A DNA stretch of 64,000 nucleotides, taken from Bostrychus sinensis. Taxonomy: Eukaryota; Chordata; Actinopteri; Gobiiformes; Eleotridae. Numbering within the stretch: position 1 is the first letter of the stretch; the number at the start of each line of letters is the position of its first letter. Below the pieces are notes generated by a model. That model ran no database searches. It saw only the letters and a program-made list of their open reading frames with translations, and was not told the origin of the DNA. Positions 1-11,670 of this stretch are shown one piece after another. Position numbers and translations under genes: made by a program. The stretch is from assembly GCA_020698575.1 (NCBI GenBank), contig CM036251.1, forward strand, positions 37,690,288 through 37,754,287, read 5' to 3'.

Positions 1-1548
1 AGAAGTTTGAGTCTTATCATACCAAGAACACAAACAAAGGTCTCTATCTGTTCCATGGGCATCTCATGACAGCTCAGGGTTGACCTAAAGACCTCATAAA
101 CACCTCCAGCTAAACATTACTGAATGAAACAACACTACATCCTTCTGAAACTGACCAAGTACTGAACTCTTGTTTTATGACTGGACTTTCCAAAGAGGAC
201 CCAAGGACAATGAATAAGAATTTCTGGTATTTCTGGTATCCCTCATGACAACTTTTATTGACTTAAGTTACAAATCCGCCATAAACTTCATTTCTAACAG
301 ATGTGCGATAAGAGCACTTGTCACTACAGCTAACCTCAAACTGACCTTTTACGAATTCCAGGAGGACTCAAAACATGGAGCAATACTGCTACCTAGTGGC
401 CAGGACAGACTGTGGTCACTATAGTCTACTCAAGAGACTGCATATACATGTTGCTTTACAGGAAAATGTCGTAACTGTATTTTGTGCAAACTGTTGAAAT
501 CATCATGTTAAATATTGATTGGATATATGCTTATTCAGTATCATTGTTCACCAGTATTGTTTATGTTGGTTACTACAAAATGTTCCACTCAGTTTAAATA
601 TAACATGCCTTAAAATCTAGTTAAATTGAAGTGGAGTAAAACACATTTCTTTTTATGACAATTTCTTTGCGTCTAGCAAAGGTAATTTGATATCTTCACT
701 ATCACAGAGAACAGAGGGCTGCCCTGTTTTTGACATGGTCTTAAAAATAGACCCAGATCCTTTGTTCTCTCTCTTTAGTTCTCTTCGTTTTGTCCCTCTT
801 CTCTCTTTGCTCTTCTGCGTCTCCCTCTTCTATGTCCAGCTCTTCTTCATCTCTACGTCTAAGTCTTCTTCTTCTTCTCGTCTCATGCTTGTTTGCATTA
901 ATTCTACTTTGCCGGTGATAATATCTTTTCACAATAAGTCATCTAAACTTATATTTGATAGTTCTCAAGTATAATTTTTGTAGTTTATTTTGAAAGCCTC
1001 ATGTCGCGCAACATCCGCCGGCTTTAACAAGCGCTGCCTTGGCCGAAATGGCTATTTCAAGAAGTTATACTTCTAAAGTTTTTGAGTCGCCATGAAAGTG
1101 TTTTTATTGAACTGTTACATTTTGGCATTTGCCATACTCTGAGACTTTGATGCTACCTTACGCTGAACAACAGCTAAACTCTCCCGTAAGCGGCTTCACA
1201 ACCACTGGTAAACCTAACGGGACATCTAGCGACTGGCTTGTTGGGCTTTTGGGGGACAAACCTATGAACCGTGGCTTGGACCAGGAAGACCAGCCTGTGA
1301 CACCCCACGGATCCAAAAGGACAAGGACCATCGCGAGCCCCCGACTGAACTTCACATGCTGGCTTGTTGTTATCGTCCTATCTCCCTCTGCTCCGAGTAC
1401 AGTAAGCGCAGTGTGTGTGACATTCATCTTTATCTATTATAATAGGTCCCTGCTGGTTAACCTTTCCCTCCTTAGACATTAGTTTTAGGTGTTTTATCTA
1501 TATGTCAGCGCAAGGCTGATTGGTACTAATGTAGAATTAATACTGTTA
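1..1548. other. Intergenic stretch, no gene recognised
   Basis: No open frame here has recognisable domains or splice structure. The only compositional feature is a strongly pyrimidine-biased tract (CTCTT/CTTCTT) at about 765-885, which creates an arginine/glutamate-rich antisense frame with no other coding support. A 117-codon frame at 1129-1482 resembles nothing I know. Confidence 0.5.
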
Positions 1549-2523
1549 GGGCTGTATTTACTAAGACAGCAGCTTAAAAAATAGCGTCTGGTATTTGTGG
1601 GCATGTTGCGTGTGATATACAAAGAGAAACTGCGCAAGTAACTGCTGCCGCAAATCTAATATGTAAATGAGAATTTTGCGTGAGCATAAAACGCACTGAC
1701 AGCAAGAGCAAGGCTGTTTGCCAGCTCTGACTGCATCTTTCCTACAGAGATGCAACACAAAATACAATCTGAGAGTCCAACAAATAACAGGACTGACTGT
1801 AGTAGAGCTGTGTTCACTGACCAGAGTCACGTGCCTTATCATTTTCACTGTCTGTCAGAGCCAGTAACCTTTCAAACAATTATATAAAATGTATCAAGTA
1901 GCCTATATGGCGTGCTGATGGTGATCGAATAAAAATAACAATTAAAAAACATTTTCGATGTCCTCCTCGATCAAATCCACACAGCCTTGAGCCTCTGTAG
2001 GGGCAGCTGTCAGCGCCGCAGCGAGCATTGGGAGGCAATGAGGTAAACACAGTGAGTAGAGTTTGCGCAGCTTTTAAAGACTGTTCTGTCACCGTAAAGA
2101 TTTCAAAGAATGTTAAACTGACTGAAAGCCCAGAGACAGCAGCTGTAAAAGGCTGAAGTTTCGGGAAATAAGAGCGAGAATCAAGGAAAACGCCTCATCT
2201 GTGCACTAAAAGCTACACTCTTACCGCCGCAAAACCTTTGCACCTGCTTCTCCAACGTACTAAATTTTCATGCAGATTTAGCTCTCGTACTCGTGATAAA
2301 TCAAACAGCGACTGCAATCCGACTTCATTTGCATTTTCCACGCCTTGAATTTTGTGCGTTTTGACAAGAACACCTTGTTTTACATATTCATTGAATCACA
2401 GGAGCAAAATCTGCTCCTGTGAGAGACGCAAATCTCAGCTGCACCTGGGTTTGCTCCATTTTTAGCACGTCTTTTTTTTTTTTTTTTTTTAGCGTGCACG
2501 CAAACCTTTGATAAATCTGGCCC
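1549..2523. mobile_element. MITE-like element with imperfect terminal inverted repeats
   Basis: The left end reads GGGCTGTATTTACTAAGAC. The right end is the inverted counterpart, ending TTGATAAATCTGGCCC. This gives imperfect inverted termini (GGGC.. ..ATTTA). The interior has no transposase frame, holds a 20+ nt T run at about 2472-2491, and has GC-rich subterminal sequence. Such short elements ending in 'ATTTA' motifs are common in fish. I could not see a clean target duplication, so the superfamily (possibly PIF/Harbinger) is left open. Confidence 0.5.
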
Positions 2524-2539
2524 TCAATCTTTGTCTTAA

Positions 2540-3765
2540 GTATGTATATTTTATATGTATGCTACACCAGCCTTAAAACATGTCAAAATAGGACTAAGCC
2601 ATGTCAAAGCAATGATGGGTTTACACTCTTCTACACTGGGTTTAGACTGGGATTAGTCTTGTCTAAACTATGTTTAGCCCTATCTACACTGGCTTTAGTT
2701 TGGTCTTAACTGGATTTACACAGGTCTTGACTGGGTTCTCTATAGTGTAGAATGGGTTTAGGCTGGTCTGCACTGGTTTTAAACGTGTCTACACTGGGTT
2801 TAGACTGGTCTGCACTGGGTTTAGCCTGGTGTTAACTGGGTTTAGCCTATATTAGACTGGTTTAGTCTGGGTTTATACCAAGCTAGATTGAGTTTAGTCT
2901 GGTCTTAACTGGATCTAAACTGGTAAAGTCTGGGTTTAGACTTGTCAGGACTGGGTTTATACAGGTCTAGACTTTGTTTAGACTGGTCTAGACTGGGTTT
3001 AGCTTGATCTACACTGGGTTTAGGCTGGTCCACACTGGATTTAGACTGATTAAGGCTGGGTTTTACTGGTCTTGACCTGGTTTAGCCTAGTTTAGACTGG
3101 TTTACATTGAATTTAGACTGATCTAGATGGGGTATTAGACTGGTTTTGACTGGGTTTAGACCTGTCATGACTGGGTTTAGACTGATTCAGACTGGGTTTG
3201 TACTGGTCTACACTGAGTTTAGCCTGGTTTTACTTGGTTTAGATGAGTCCAGACTGAGTTACGAATAAGCAAGACTTGGTTTAAACTGGTTTACACTGAG
3301 TTTAGCATGATCTACACTGGGTTTAGACTTGTCAAGTCTGGGTTTAGTCTGGTCTACATAGGATTTAAACTGGTCTAGACTAGGGTTAGAATTGTCTACT
3401 CTGGGTTTAACCTGATATATACTGAGTTAAGACTGGTCTACACTGGGTTTATACAAGTCTAGACTGTGTTTAGACTGGTCTATGTAAGGATGAGACTGGT
3501 TTCCACTGGGTTTAGTCTGGTGTTCACTTGTTTTAGACTAGTCTAGAATTTGTTTAGCCTGATGTAGACTGGGTTTTGCCTGGTCTACACTGAGTTTTGA
3601 CTGGTCTTGACTGGGTTTAGCCTAGTTTAGACTGGTCTAGTCTGGGTTTAGCTTTGTCTAGCCTGGGTTTAGACTGGTCTACACTGGGTTTAGACGGGTC
3701 TAGTTTGAGTTTAGTCTGGTCTACAATGGGTTTAGACTGGTGGACACTGGGTTAAGACTACTTTT
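2540..3765. repeat. Degenerate 21 bp minisatellite
   Basis: About 1.2 kb is built from a loosely conserved unit close to ACTGGGTTTAGACTGGTCTAC. The usual spacing between successive 'GGGTTTAG' cores is 21 bp, with many shorter and longer variants. Units differ at many positions, so the array is old. Nothing in it codes for protein. Confidence 0.9.
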
Positions 3766-4044
3766 GTCGATCTCTTTGGGAAAAGGAATAGCGCTTAGAA
3801 AGTTGAAAACATGTTTTGTGGGAAAAGTATAAAAGATAACTCAAACAAACTTGCACTTTTGGAAGTGCTACAAAATTAAGTTAAATTATGGTTCTATCTT
3901 GTTCCATGCCTGTGAAAATAGCCTAACAATTTTTTATTGTCACATTGTGCATTTCTCGTAGATAGAAGATAGTGCAATTCTGGCTTTCTTCATTGGCAAT
4001 GCATTACACATGGCTAAACTGTTCTCCAACACTCTGATATGCCT
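3766..4044. other. AT-rich spacer, nothing recognised
   Basis: No repeat, gene or regulatory motif could be supported here. Confidence 0.4.
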
Positions 4045-4890
4045 TATCATTCATTTCAATTCAGTTTTATTTATATAGCCCAGTGTCACAACAAAAGTCT
4101 CCTCACTGTCTTCACAAACAGTTAATCAAACATAAACACACAATCAGACTTAACACACAATCAAAACAAACAATAACTACACTAAACTAAACAGACCCAG
4201 GACACTCCTGTCCTTTGACCCTCCTTCTCGGTATTGAATATTTCTACATATAGCTTTGCGTATTACCATTAAACTTATATTTTGATAATAATAATAGTAA
4301 TAATAGTTAATAATTAGTAATATAAGTAGTAATAATAATAGTATGTGATGTTTTTCTTCCACTGCAAGGTCATCTTATACTTGGATGCATTGTGCATTTT
4401 TAAAAGTGCACAATAATGAGCTGGTTACAAAGTTATCAGACTCAAGGCTGCAGGTGGGAGCTCCGGTGGCCCGTGGGATTCTCAAGAAGATACGGCATTG
4501 CAGAACTGAGAACTTTCGTGGCCCTGCCCTATGCACAAAAGTTACTCGAAGAAAAAACAAGATAACGCTATGCAGAGAGCGTCATACATCGTCATACATA
4601 ATATAAAAAGCTTAGGACACTCCTCTTTGGCAGCGCGTGCTCACATTATCCTTTCAGCGGGGCCTGCTGCTGTAACCTTACCTGTGTGATATCAAATAAA
4701 CCTTCTGACTTGATTACACTTCTGAATCACCATCCTCTTTGATGCTTACACCAAAAAATGAACAATTCTTATATCGGTAAGGAAAAACTCCAGAGAAAAC
4801 CCAGCTGTGGGAAAAAAAAGAAGAAACCTTATGGAGCCCACATTGAAGGAGAGATCCTCTCCCAAGACAGACAGACAGAATGTGTCTAGG
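4045..4890 (-). mobile_element. 3' end of an L2/CR1-type LINE, minus strand, interrupted
   Basis: The stretch at 4045-4235 contains the fish LINE 3' terminus (a TTCAATTCAGTTTTATTTATATAGC-like tract in reverse orientation). The stretch at 4771-4890 contains the subterminal block 'GGTAAGGAAAAACTCC..GAAGAAACCTTATGGAGCCC', which also occurs in the larger minus-strand L2 copy at about 15,060-15,150. The two halves are separated by about 535 bp of unrelated sequence. This is a severely 5'-truncated, non-coding copy. Confidence 0.75.
4236..4770 (+). mobile_element. LTR-like insertion inside the L2 3' end
   Basis: The segment splits the L2 tail. The short motif TCGGTA occurs on both sides (4230-4235 and about 4771-4777), compatible with a target duplication. 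Inside are a TATA-like AATATAAAAAGC near 4600 and a polyadenylation-like CAAATAAACC near 4694, an order typical of an LTR. An AAT-rich microsatellite lies at about 4283-4340. Canonical TG..CA ends were not found, so the solo-LTR assignment is tentative. Confidence 0.35.
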
Positions 4891-5366
4891 ACTTAGGGCG
4901 CTATCTTGCCAAGTGGCGCAGACGGCAGCGCACCTAGGGGCATGTCCAAATCGATTCTCCCCGATGACCCAGGACTTGTGCTGCATTCATGATACATCGG
5001 AATCTCTGAAGTCCCGACTTAAAAAAGCTGACATCCGAAAAACGTCTGTTCACGAGTTTAGCTCGGAAAACACACGCGATTCAGCACAATAATAACAAAA
5101 CCATATTTGCATTTTCATGTTGTTTTATAAGAAACAACCTTGATAAAACTGTTTGGTGTGGCACTGAGTTATATCGGGATGTTTGAATTTCTACTTTAGT
5201 CATTTACTGATAAATGAACATTCAAAGATGTTTTTGCAGAGCTGTAGCACTGATAACTTTATTCATTATATAAAGATGATTACATTTTTGCAGAAGTATG
5301 AGATCTCTTGTTTTAAAAAATTATTTGTTATGGAAATTTTAGATTGAGATATTTGACAAAAAGACA
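4891..5366. other. Intergenic stretch, nothing firm
   Basis: AT-rich sequence with a possible decayed MITE around 4920-5090 (self-complementary 'TCGGAA'-type motifs). No gene recognised. Confidence 0.35.
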
Positions 5367-5698
5367 GTGTATGGATCAATCAGCAAGTTGTCTTTATTTT
5401 ACTTGTGCACAAGGAGAACACAGCACAAAGGAGAGATGCAGAGTGTCCTACCCCCCTTAGCAGAAGGTAGGTTTTATACCAAGCATACAGGAAAGAGTAC
5501 ATGTCCTAGAGTCACAAGCATATCTGAAGACGTTTGCTCTAATCTATAAGAGGTCACCATGGCCTGGCTATCGTATGCACTAAGACACAACATTCTTTGG
5601 CCTTACAGCTGTTACGCATGCTGTTGTCCTTGTACAGCACTTAGCTCAAACAATAGAATAATAGTAGGATAACACAGAAATTAATGAATTTGATGACA
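5367..5698 (-). repeat. 3' LTR of the decayed retrovirus-like element
   Basis: On the minus strand it begins TGTCATC immediately after the polypurine tract and appears to end ..CCATACA (TG..CA). An AATAAA-type signal lies in the TTTATTTTAC region near 5395. Its first ~75 bp match 10,361-10,430. The exact inner end is inferred from the dinucleotides only. Confidence 0.6.
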
Positions 5699-5712
5699 TT
5701 CCTCCCTTTTGA
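5699..5712 (-). promoter_or_regulatory. Polypurine tract next to the LTR
   Basis: The plus strand reads TTCCTCCCTTTTGA, so the minus strand carries a purine run directly 5' of the LTR start TGTCATC. This is the position where plus-strand DNA synthesis is primed in LTR elements. Confidence 0.6.
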
Positions 5713-5909
5713 TTATAATAAAAACCCTTTTATATTAATCAATAAATAAAGTCAATCCCCATTCATCATTATCACAGTTTAAAATGATACCTCAAGAAGA
5801 AGAAAAACCCAAACAAAACAATTCCTTTTGTACAAGAAGTAAGACTTAAAACTTTGCAGGATTAAACCTTTGAGCTATAATGCAAGAGTAGGAAATTTTC
5901 ATTCACATA

Positions 5910-6737
5910 TTAAAGAAAAAGTAAAATAAAACTGAAGTCATGGTTACACAACAGTATTCTCGTCCAAGTCTGAGTCAGAGTTGTCAAACTTGTCAGTGTC
6001 ACATAGGAGAGAGTCCTTATGCAATTCCTCATACACAAACACTTGTTTGGTGACAGCTGCATGTATGGCTCTTTCCCGAAGCCCATTTGCAATGTCCGAT
6101 TTTGCGCCTGGCCCCTCTCTGGGTCAGGTCTTGCTCAGATACCATAGTCTTTTTGTTAAATGTGCAAGATGAGTCTGGTCGTTTTTCTTCAGTTGCAGTA
6201 ACAACCTGTGAGGTGTGTGCTCTGCTCATAGCGAAATGTATGTGTATTGTGAATTCACCGGAACGAACACCCCTGGTTTGGGGACCTTTTGCAGTGGCTG
6301 GCATGGATCCAAGTGGGAGTTGTAGAAGCCGGAGATGGAGCAGAGGTTGTGGAGAATTGGAGCCTTTCTTAAAGGAGCCAATGTTGTCCAGGTGGCTCAG
6401 TAGGTTGAGTGACCAGAAAATCCATAACAGCTGTGATGTTTCCAGTACAGGCAGAGCTTTGGGCCATGCCTGTTTTCCCCTCAGCACCTTCCCATTTTGT
6501 TATTCCATCCACCGTCCCAGAGTGGAGGTAGTAGGAGCAGTGATACCTCACATCAGTCCTCACATGCGAGGGGATTCAGAGCTGCGTTTACACTGTCTCC
6601 ATTCATTTAGAAAACATGTTTTTGGTAAAAATATTATCTGGGACCTGCTGAGAGAAAACAGAGGAACACGTTGCACGCAAAACAATGCCATCCCCTGTTG
6701 GGATGGTTTGGAGTCTGGACCATATTTTGTTCTCTGA
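5910..6737 (-). pseudogene. Unrecognised frames inside the retrovirus-like element
   Basis: Both strands carry frames of 60-216 codons here. The minus strand (6029-6487 and 6369-6563) is the sense strand of the surrounding element, so these pieces may be eroded pol or env. I see no motif that proves it. The longer plus-strand frame (6087-6737) has no features of its own and is probably antisense chance. Confidence 0.25.
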
Positions 6738-8499
6738 TTTCAATTCTCTGATTTACAATCAGTCATGGATTTTTGTAAATTTGTAATTTGGCAAAATAAG
6801 TTAGACTCACCTAGTTAGCACCTAAAAGCATAAAATATGATAAGGCAATCTGAAATAGCTTATCAATGCTGTTATAGTTACCACATCTATGTATTTTCCT
6901 TGGATTTTCCTTAGTTCCTTGGATGTTACACACTTTTCTGAAGTGTGTTTGTTCCATATTTCATATGATTCCATATGGGTTTGTATCAACTCAGTCTTTT
7001 GTTCCATTTGTATTGCTTTTAAGTGATAGATGATAGTTCAGTCTGTGGAGAGAAATGTCAATATATACACACAACAACTCTTTTCCCAGAGTTGTTTTCA
7101 TTGGGTTCTGATCCATATGGATCCAGTTTGTCGGATCCTCATTATCTTTTTTCATCACATTTTAAGACTGTTAATTTTCAGAAATATGAACATTTTAGAT
7201 CATAACACATAAAGAGTGGTTAGAGTTCACATATTCACATTCACACAGACAGTATTAGTAAACCTGGTCAAGTCCAAATCAGAGTTTGGTCTGTCCCAAA
7301 AATGTATTTTACCATTCCCCTTTAATTTTTGTGCACAATTTTTAAAGAATGACGTCATGTTAAACCAAACATTTTGTTGCATTATTGCTGAAGCCAGGAA
7401 GTATCCTGTCTGTGATCACATGTCCTAAGTAGTTCACCACTGTCTTAGATGAGGAGAGTTTCTAATTCTTGTCTTTGAATTAAAAAACATCTCTTGAGTT
7501 TTTACTAACCAATACACTTCACAGCTCCTGCGTTCACTTTCTCTAACCATCATATCTTCCAAAACACATTTCTTTTTGTCTTTCTGAGTCAAACCCTACA
7601 TACACAAATCCTTATGTTTTCTAAAACCTAGCATTACCTTTTATATTTCACTGCACACAACAAATTGCCTCCAATTAGCTCTTTCTTCTTCATTAGATTA
7701 CCAACGACAAGACATTGACATGACAAGACCTTGGACAAACAGAGAAGCTCACTATAACTTATATTGGTGATTTTGTGCTTCCAGAAGACTTTTGCAAATT
7801 CTTAAAACATTATTTTGGTTTGGGAATATCCTGAACGGCAGAACTGGAGAATTTTCACAAAGCACTATTACTCCTGCCTCCCTTAGAGCATTGAACACTG
7901 GAGTAATACTATCAGTGGCTTCTTGTTTTAAAGGGGTAGTGGTGCTGGCATGGCCTATAAGTAGATTTAGGGGTGATCACCACTGGTTCAGAATCTTTGA
8001 TCAAACCAACATATTTACTTTTTGCTCACAGGTCCTGTGAAACTGCTTTTAAAGCAGGGATGGCTGCAGCCTCAGAGTCAGAGAGAAAAAAAGGAAGTGC
8101 TACTCTGATAAGTGTCATGCTTATCTGGCACCAGAGACACAGAGTGGTTTGAGTGTAACACAGAGCTGAAAGGCATTCTGTATGCTTCAGCACAGAAGAG
8201 AATGAGACCGCAGGGTCAGAGGTGGGGGCCCAGTCTGTGACTCATTCACAATCATTCACAAACCAGCCCACCTCCTTCCACTGACAGTGAGGAGACTTTG
8301 AGGGAGCGACATGAGGTTTAGAGCAGGGCACATCATACAGAGAAAGTTGTTCCCGTTAGAGAAATCAACACAGCAGAAAAATGTGGATCCCTGTAAAGTA
8401 TGTGGTGTTCTAAACCACACATCCTCATGTCAGGGATCTGGCCCCTGTGACACGTGTGATGTGCAGTGCAAGTCTTCCTCATGCATATAAGTAGTACCC

Positions 8500-9052
8500 T
8501 CAGGAGACACCCTGTTTTGTGCCATTTGGATTAGCTCTGTAGTAATTGGAGTTGGTGGCAATTTCCATTGCTATACATATAAAGGAGTCCCTGTTCCCAA
8601 CCTGACTCCTGTGAATGTTGTTATTGGCCAATTGATCAATTGTTACAACCTGAGGACCTTCTGGTGTGGACATAAGGCAAATGCCTAATCTGCACATCAG
8701 ATTTCAACCCAGAAGATTAACTGGACATAATGAGGAAAATGGAAAAGAGTGCTTAATTTTTTTGTCTGCAGGGTCTAAGCATGAAAGTGGAGACATATTG
8801 CTCTCGCACAGTGTCACCAGAGGCACTGATAGAGTACACATAACGACCACTCATTTTGGGAGATTTCTTTAGACTAGCCCCTTTGACCACAGAGTTAGTG
8901 GCCCCTGAATCAACAAGAAACATTCCTTTTTCACTATTCAATTCAATGGTATATTCTGGCAAGGCTGTATTTGTCAATGAGACCAGACTTGCATAAGTTG
9001 CAGCTGATGGCATAGTCTTATTCTCCAAATAAGTGTCTGCTTGTGAAACCAA
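8500..9052 (-). pseudogene. Retroviral-type aspartic protease, broken
   Basis: The minus-strand frame at 8753-9052 contains FLVDSGATNSVV, the active-site signature of retropepsins (hydrophobic-D-S/T-G-A) that cleave Gag and Gag-Pol polyproteins. The frame ends at a stop. The next frame down (8500-8697) begins with MCRLGI, matching the C-terminal flap/helix region of this protease class ('GRDL' helix followed by 'MCRLGI'). The gene is therefore split by at least one stop or frameshift. It lies just downstream of zinc-knuckle-like remnants, as expected for gag-pro. It cannot give a working enzyme in this form. Confidence 0.75.
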
Positions 9053-9380
9053 TGTGCGTGTGTTAGCAGTAAGCAGTTGTTCATTGCAGAGCTACAGATG
9101 TGAATGTGTGTGTTGTGGGTGCAGTACCTTCCTCTGGGTGACGTCTCCTCGGTGCATCTCTCACGGGGCCTATTCTCGCTGCCCAGTCAGTCCAATCCCT
9201 GGGGAGCACTCAGGCGAGGTCCTTCACTGTATCTTGGACAGTCTTGCATCCAGTGTCCAACTTATACAATCTCGAGTCCAGTCTCCAAACTGTCCTCAAG
9301 TGTACCATACGTTGTCTTGGCCTCTATTTTGTCCTTGTTGGAACCTCTGTCCTCTATTCCAGTGATCACGACCCTTGCCT
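9053..9380 (-). pseudogene. Nucleocapsid-like zinc-knuckle remnants
   Basis: In minus-strand frames of this stretch, pieces such as GHWMQDCP and GDWTRDC are seen. They are the H..C halves of CCHC zinc knuckles that bind genomic RNA in retroviral nucleocapsids. The leading cysteines are lost and the frame shifts. Position between the gag-like frames and the protease supports the reading. Confidence 0.45.
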
Positions 9381-9385
9381 CGGCC

Positions 9386-9680
9386 TCATCCTTGTCCCAG
9401 GCATCCGTGCCCGTGCCCTCTGCCTACAGCTGCATGGTCTGAGCAGCTGTGTGTAAGTCCTTGGTGATGCTGCAATTGTTTGTCCATTTCCTCACACAGC
9501 ATTCTGTAATACTTTGGCTGCATCCATGACCTCAATTGTGGTCCATGGATGATGGGGACTGGCAAGTCTGGCAACTTGACCATTGGACATGTGTGGAGGA
9601 GCCCAGTTCACAGAGTGCAGCTTTAAGACCCCGACAGAAACTTGCTTCCTTGCTTTCTCTTTCTGGGTGCTAGAGTCCAT
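9386..9680 (-). pseudogene. Gag-like fragments of the decayed retrovirus-like element
   Basis: Two overlapping minus-strand frames (9492-9680 and 9386-9583) lie immediately upstream of the zinc-knuckle and protease remnants. The first contains PWTTIEVMDAAK, which resembles the start of a retroviral capsid domain ('PW..IE' followed by a helix). The two frames are offset, so the gene is frameshifted. Identification rests on position and weak resemblance. Confidence 0.4.
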
Positions 9681-10360
9681 TCAACTCATGCTTAAACCAG
9701 TGGACTGGGCTTCCTGTTCTTCTTGTTCTGAGTCTGATAGTTTGGGTGGCTGCAGGTGGAGCTGTAGCCTGGTCTTTGGTGGTGTAGGTGGATCATGTCA
9801 GCTTTAGGTCTCACTGGCAGGTCACTGTTATCTCTGAGGCTGCTCAGGCTGCTGCTGTTAGGTCCCGCACTTGTTGCTGGGGACTGACAGTGGGCAGGAG
9901 TCCAGGACCAGGTTGAGTCTCACCGTGGAGAGGTCTGAAATAACAGAGGAAAAACAGGGAGCAGTATCTGATTTTTTTTTGTATATCTACATGTTTATTC
10001 ACATTTCAAAACAATTCTGTGTTCTTCTACTTTCTCTAAATCGGCTTTCCTTTGCTTTTTATTCTTCAGCTTTTTTATCAAAATTGAATTACAAGAAAAC
10101 ATTTTAAATTTTCTGTATAGTGCATCTTCTTTCAAGCATCAGTTGGAGAAGTAAGAGAAATGTAATTACAATGACACAAAGACTTAATATGACCTAAAAA
10201 GATTTACCTTTAGCTTTACACAGTTAAATCAATTTATGGATTAAAAAATATTTCCTCTGCCTAAATTTTGTAGTCTAGTTTCATTTCTCTTTTACAAACT
10301 TTTCTATGAGCATTTTCAGTTAATTAGCCTAGCTAACATGGTTAGCTAGGCTATGCTGTT

Positions 10361-10430
10361 GCATGCTGTTGTCCTTGTACAGCTCAAACAATAGAATAAC
10401 AGTAGGATAACACAGAAATTAATGAATTTC
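10361..10430 (-). repeat. Fragment matching the LTR at 5367-5698
   Basis: About 70 bp from GCATGCTGTTGTCCTTGTAC to AATTAATGAATTT match 5619-5691, with an 8 bp gap. It lacks the final LTR bases (GATGACA), so it is a truncated relic of the 5' LTR or an independent fragment. Confidence 0.65.
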
Positions 10431-10730
10431 CACTACAGATTATTTCCCCGTTAGTAGCAACACTGTTTACCTCTCACAGAGGGATATCCCTATGATTGTG
10501 ACTTCAACTCAGGAACTCGGAGTCCAACACTTCGGCACAAGTTTCCGAGCAAAATTCCGACCCGAGACGGTGTTCAATGCCGTTTTTCCGATTTCCGATT
10601 TTTGGTTTGGCACAGGAGCAGAGGCAGGTAAATGTAAAGGGCAGTATTTGTTGTGTCAGGCTGCCCTGCTGCTGAAATTACCGCAGTTAAAAAAAACTCT
10701 GCTTGAATGCCTGTATTAAGAATGTAATAA
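10431..10730. other. Unassigned stretch
   Basis: Contains imperfect palindromic 'CTCGGA/TCCGAG' motifs around 10,505-10,600, suggesting MITE debris. No gene recognised. Confidence 0.3.
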
Positions 10731-10939
10731 CAGTGTTGGTCAGGGCAACAGTGAGGCTATAAGCTTCTTCTATTGAGAATTGTGTTCAATTAGGCCTTCC
10801 TGATAGGAAGTAATCCAAAAGTAAAGTAACTAAGTTACTTTCATGAGTCAGTAACTAAGTAAAGTAATATATTACTTTTTAAAAGAGTTACTAATAATCT
10901 GTAACTAGTTTCTTTTTTTGAGTAACTAACCCAACACTG
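10731..10939. mobile_element. Short hAT-like MITE
   Basis: Begins CAGTGTTGG and ends CCAACACTG, perfect 9 bp inverted termini with the hAT-type CAGTG start. The interior repeats 'GTAACT(A)' motifs on both strands, typical of a widespread fish hAT MITE type. The flanking 8-mers (TGTAATAA and GAGACAAG) do not match, so the target duplication is lost or an end is misplaced. Confidence 0.5.
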
Positions 10940-11670
10940 GAGACAAGCCACAAAAAACAAGTTTACAGTAACACAAGCTGTAACCAGCTAAAATCTATCA
11001 CTGATGAGAACACATTCCTGCCCCTTGTCAGTGGAAAACACGTTTGCGTTAACTGCGTTTTCAGCAAAATGTGTTCCTGTGTAAATGGCCTCACAGGTCT
11101 AGAAAGAGACCCTTGGTTTGGTTTCAAACTGAGATGATGTCTCTGTATTTCAGCTTGACCTTCAGATGCTTCTCTACGTCCTCTGAAAAAGACGAGAGGA
11201 AAGGCCTCAAAGTCAACACTGTGTCCACTGTTCCAGAAGTCCTCTGTACCACTCGGCTTTAACACTGTCCCAGACCACCACATAATGTTGTTCCCACATC
11301 AAAAACATACCTGGAGTTGTGTTTTGCCTCACTCACGCATGTTTAAGTAAGTATTCTCTAGCACGGCCATTTTGAATCCTCAAAACACAAACCTCTGCTG
11401 TTCCCACAAAGCTCTTTACATCCAGTCTGCTCTAATTCATTTATGAAGAAAAAAAACTGTGTACAGCTCTGATTCCACTGGTTCCTCACAGACATTTTTC
11501 ATTTTGGAGTAAAGTGGCATAGACAAACAGTATAAAAAAGTGAAGTGATTTTTTTTCTGTGGATCTGTATAAAAGATTGCGGGCCTGATGTTCCACTTGG
11601 CACAAAGATGGAGGTGACGCAGACGCAGCTTTTTGCGCCTGTGTGTCAGAATGTCAGTGTCAGTCTACAG
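10940..11670. other. Intergenic stretch, no gene recognised
   Basis: Several short overlapping frames on both strands, none with a recognisable domain. The last 8 bases (GTCTACAG) form the left target duplication of the next element. Confidence 0.4.

Larger units (their letters stand above)
5367..10430 (-). mobile_element. Decayed retrovirus-like LTR element, minus strand
   Basis: A 3' LTR (5367-5698) is preceded on the minus strand by a purine-rich tract complementary to 5699-5712. A retroviral aspartic protease lies at 8753-9052 and gag-like frames at 9386-9680, in the expected minus-strand order gag, protease, then LTR. A 70 bp match to the start of the LTR recurs at 10,361-10,430 and would be the remains of the 5' LTR. 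The 5.7-8.5 kb portion should hold pol and env but no intact frame is recognisable, so most of it is deleted or eroded. The outer limits are approximate. Confidence 0.6.

Noticed and set aside
741..932. Arg/Glu-rich minus-strand frame at 741-932
   Set aside because: It is produced by a CT-rich low-complexity tract with no other coding evidence.
2540..3765. GGGTTTAG motifs as an interstitial telomere array
   Set aside because: The motif occurs once per ~21 bp unit and is not in a continuous 6-7 bp repeat. Vertebrate telomeres are TTAGGG.
4177..4362. Tyrosine-rich small frame
   Set aside because: It is an artefact of an (AAT)n microsatellite.
6087..6737. Plus-strand 216-codon frame as a gene
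   Set aside because: It is antisense to a minus-strand retroviral relic, has no recognisable domain and no splice or promoter context.
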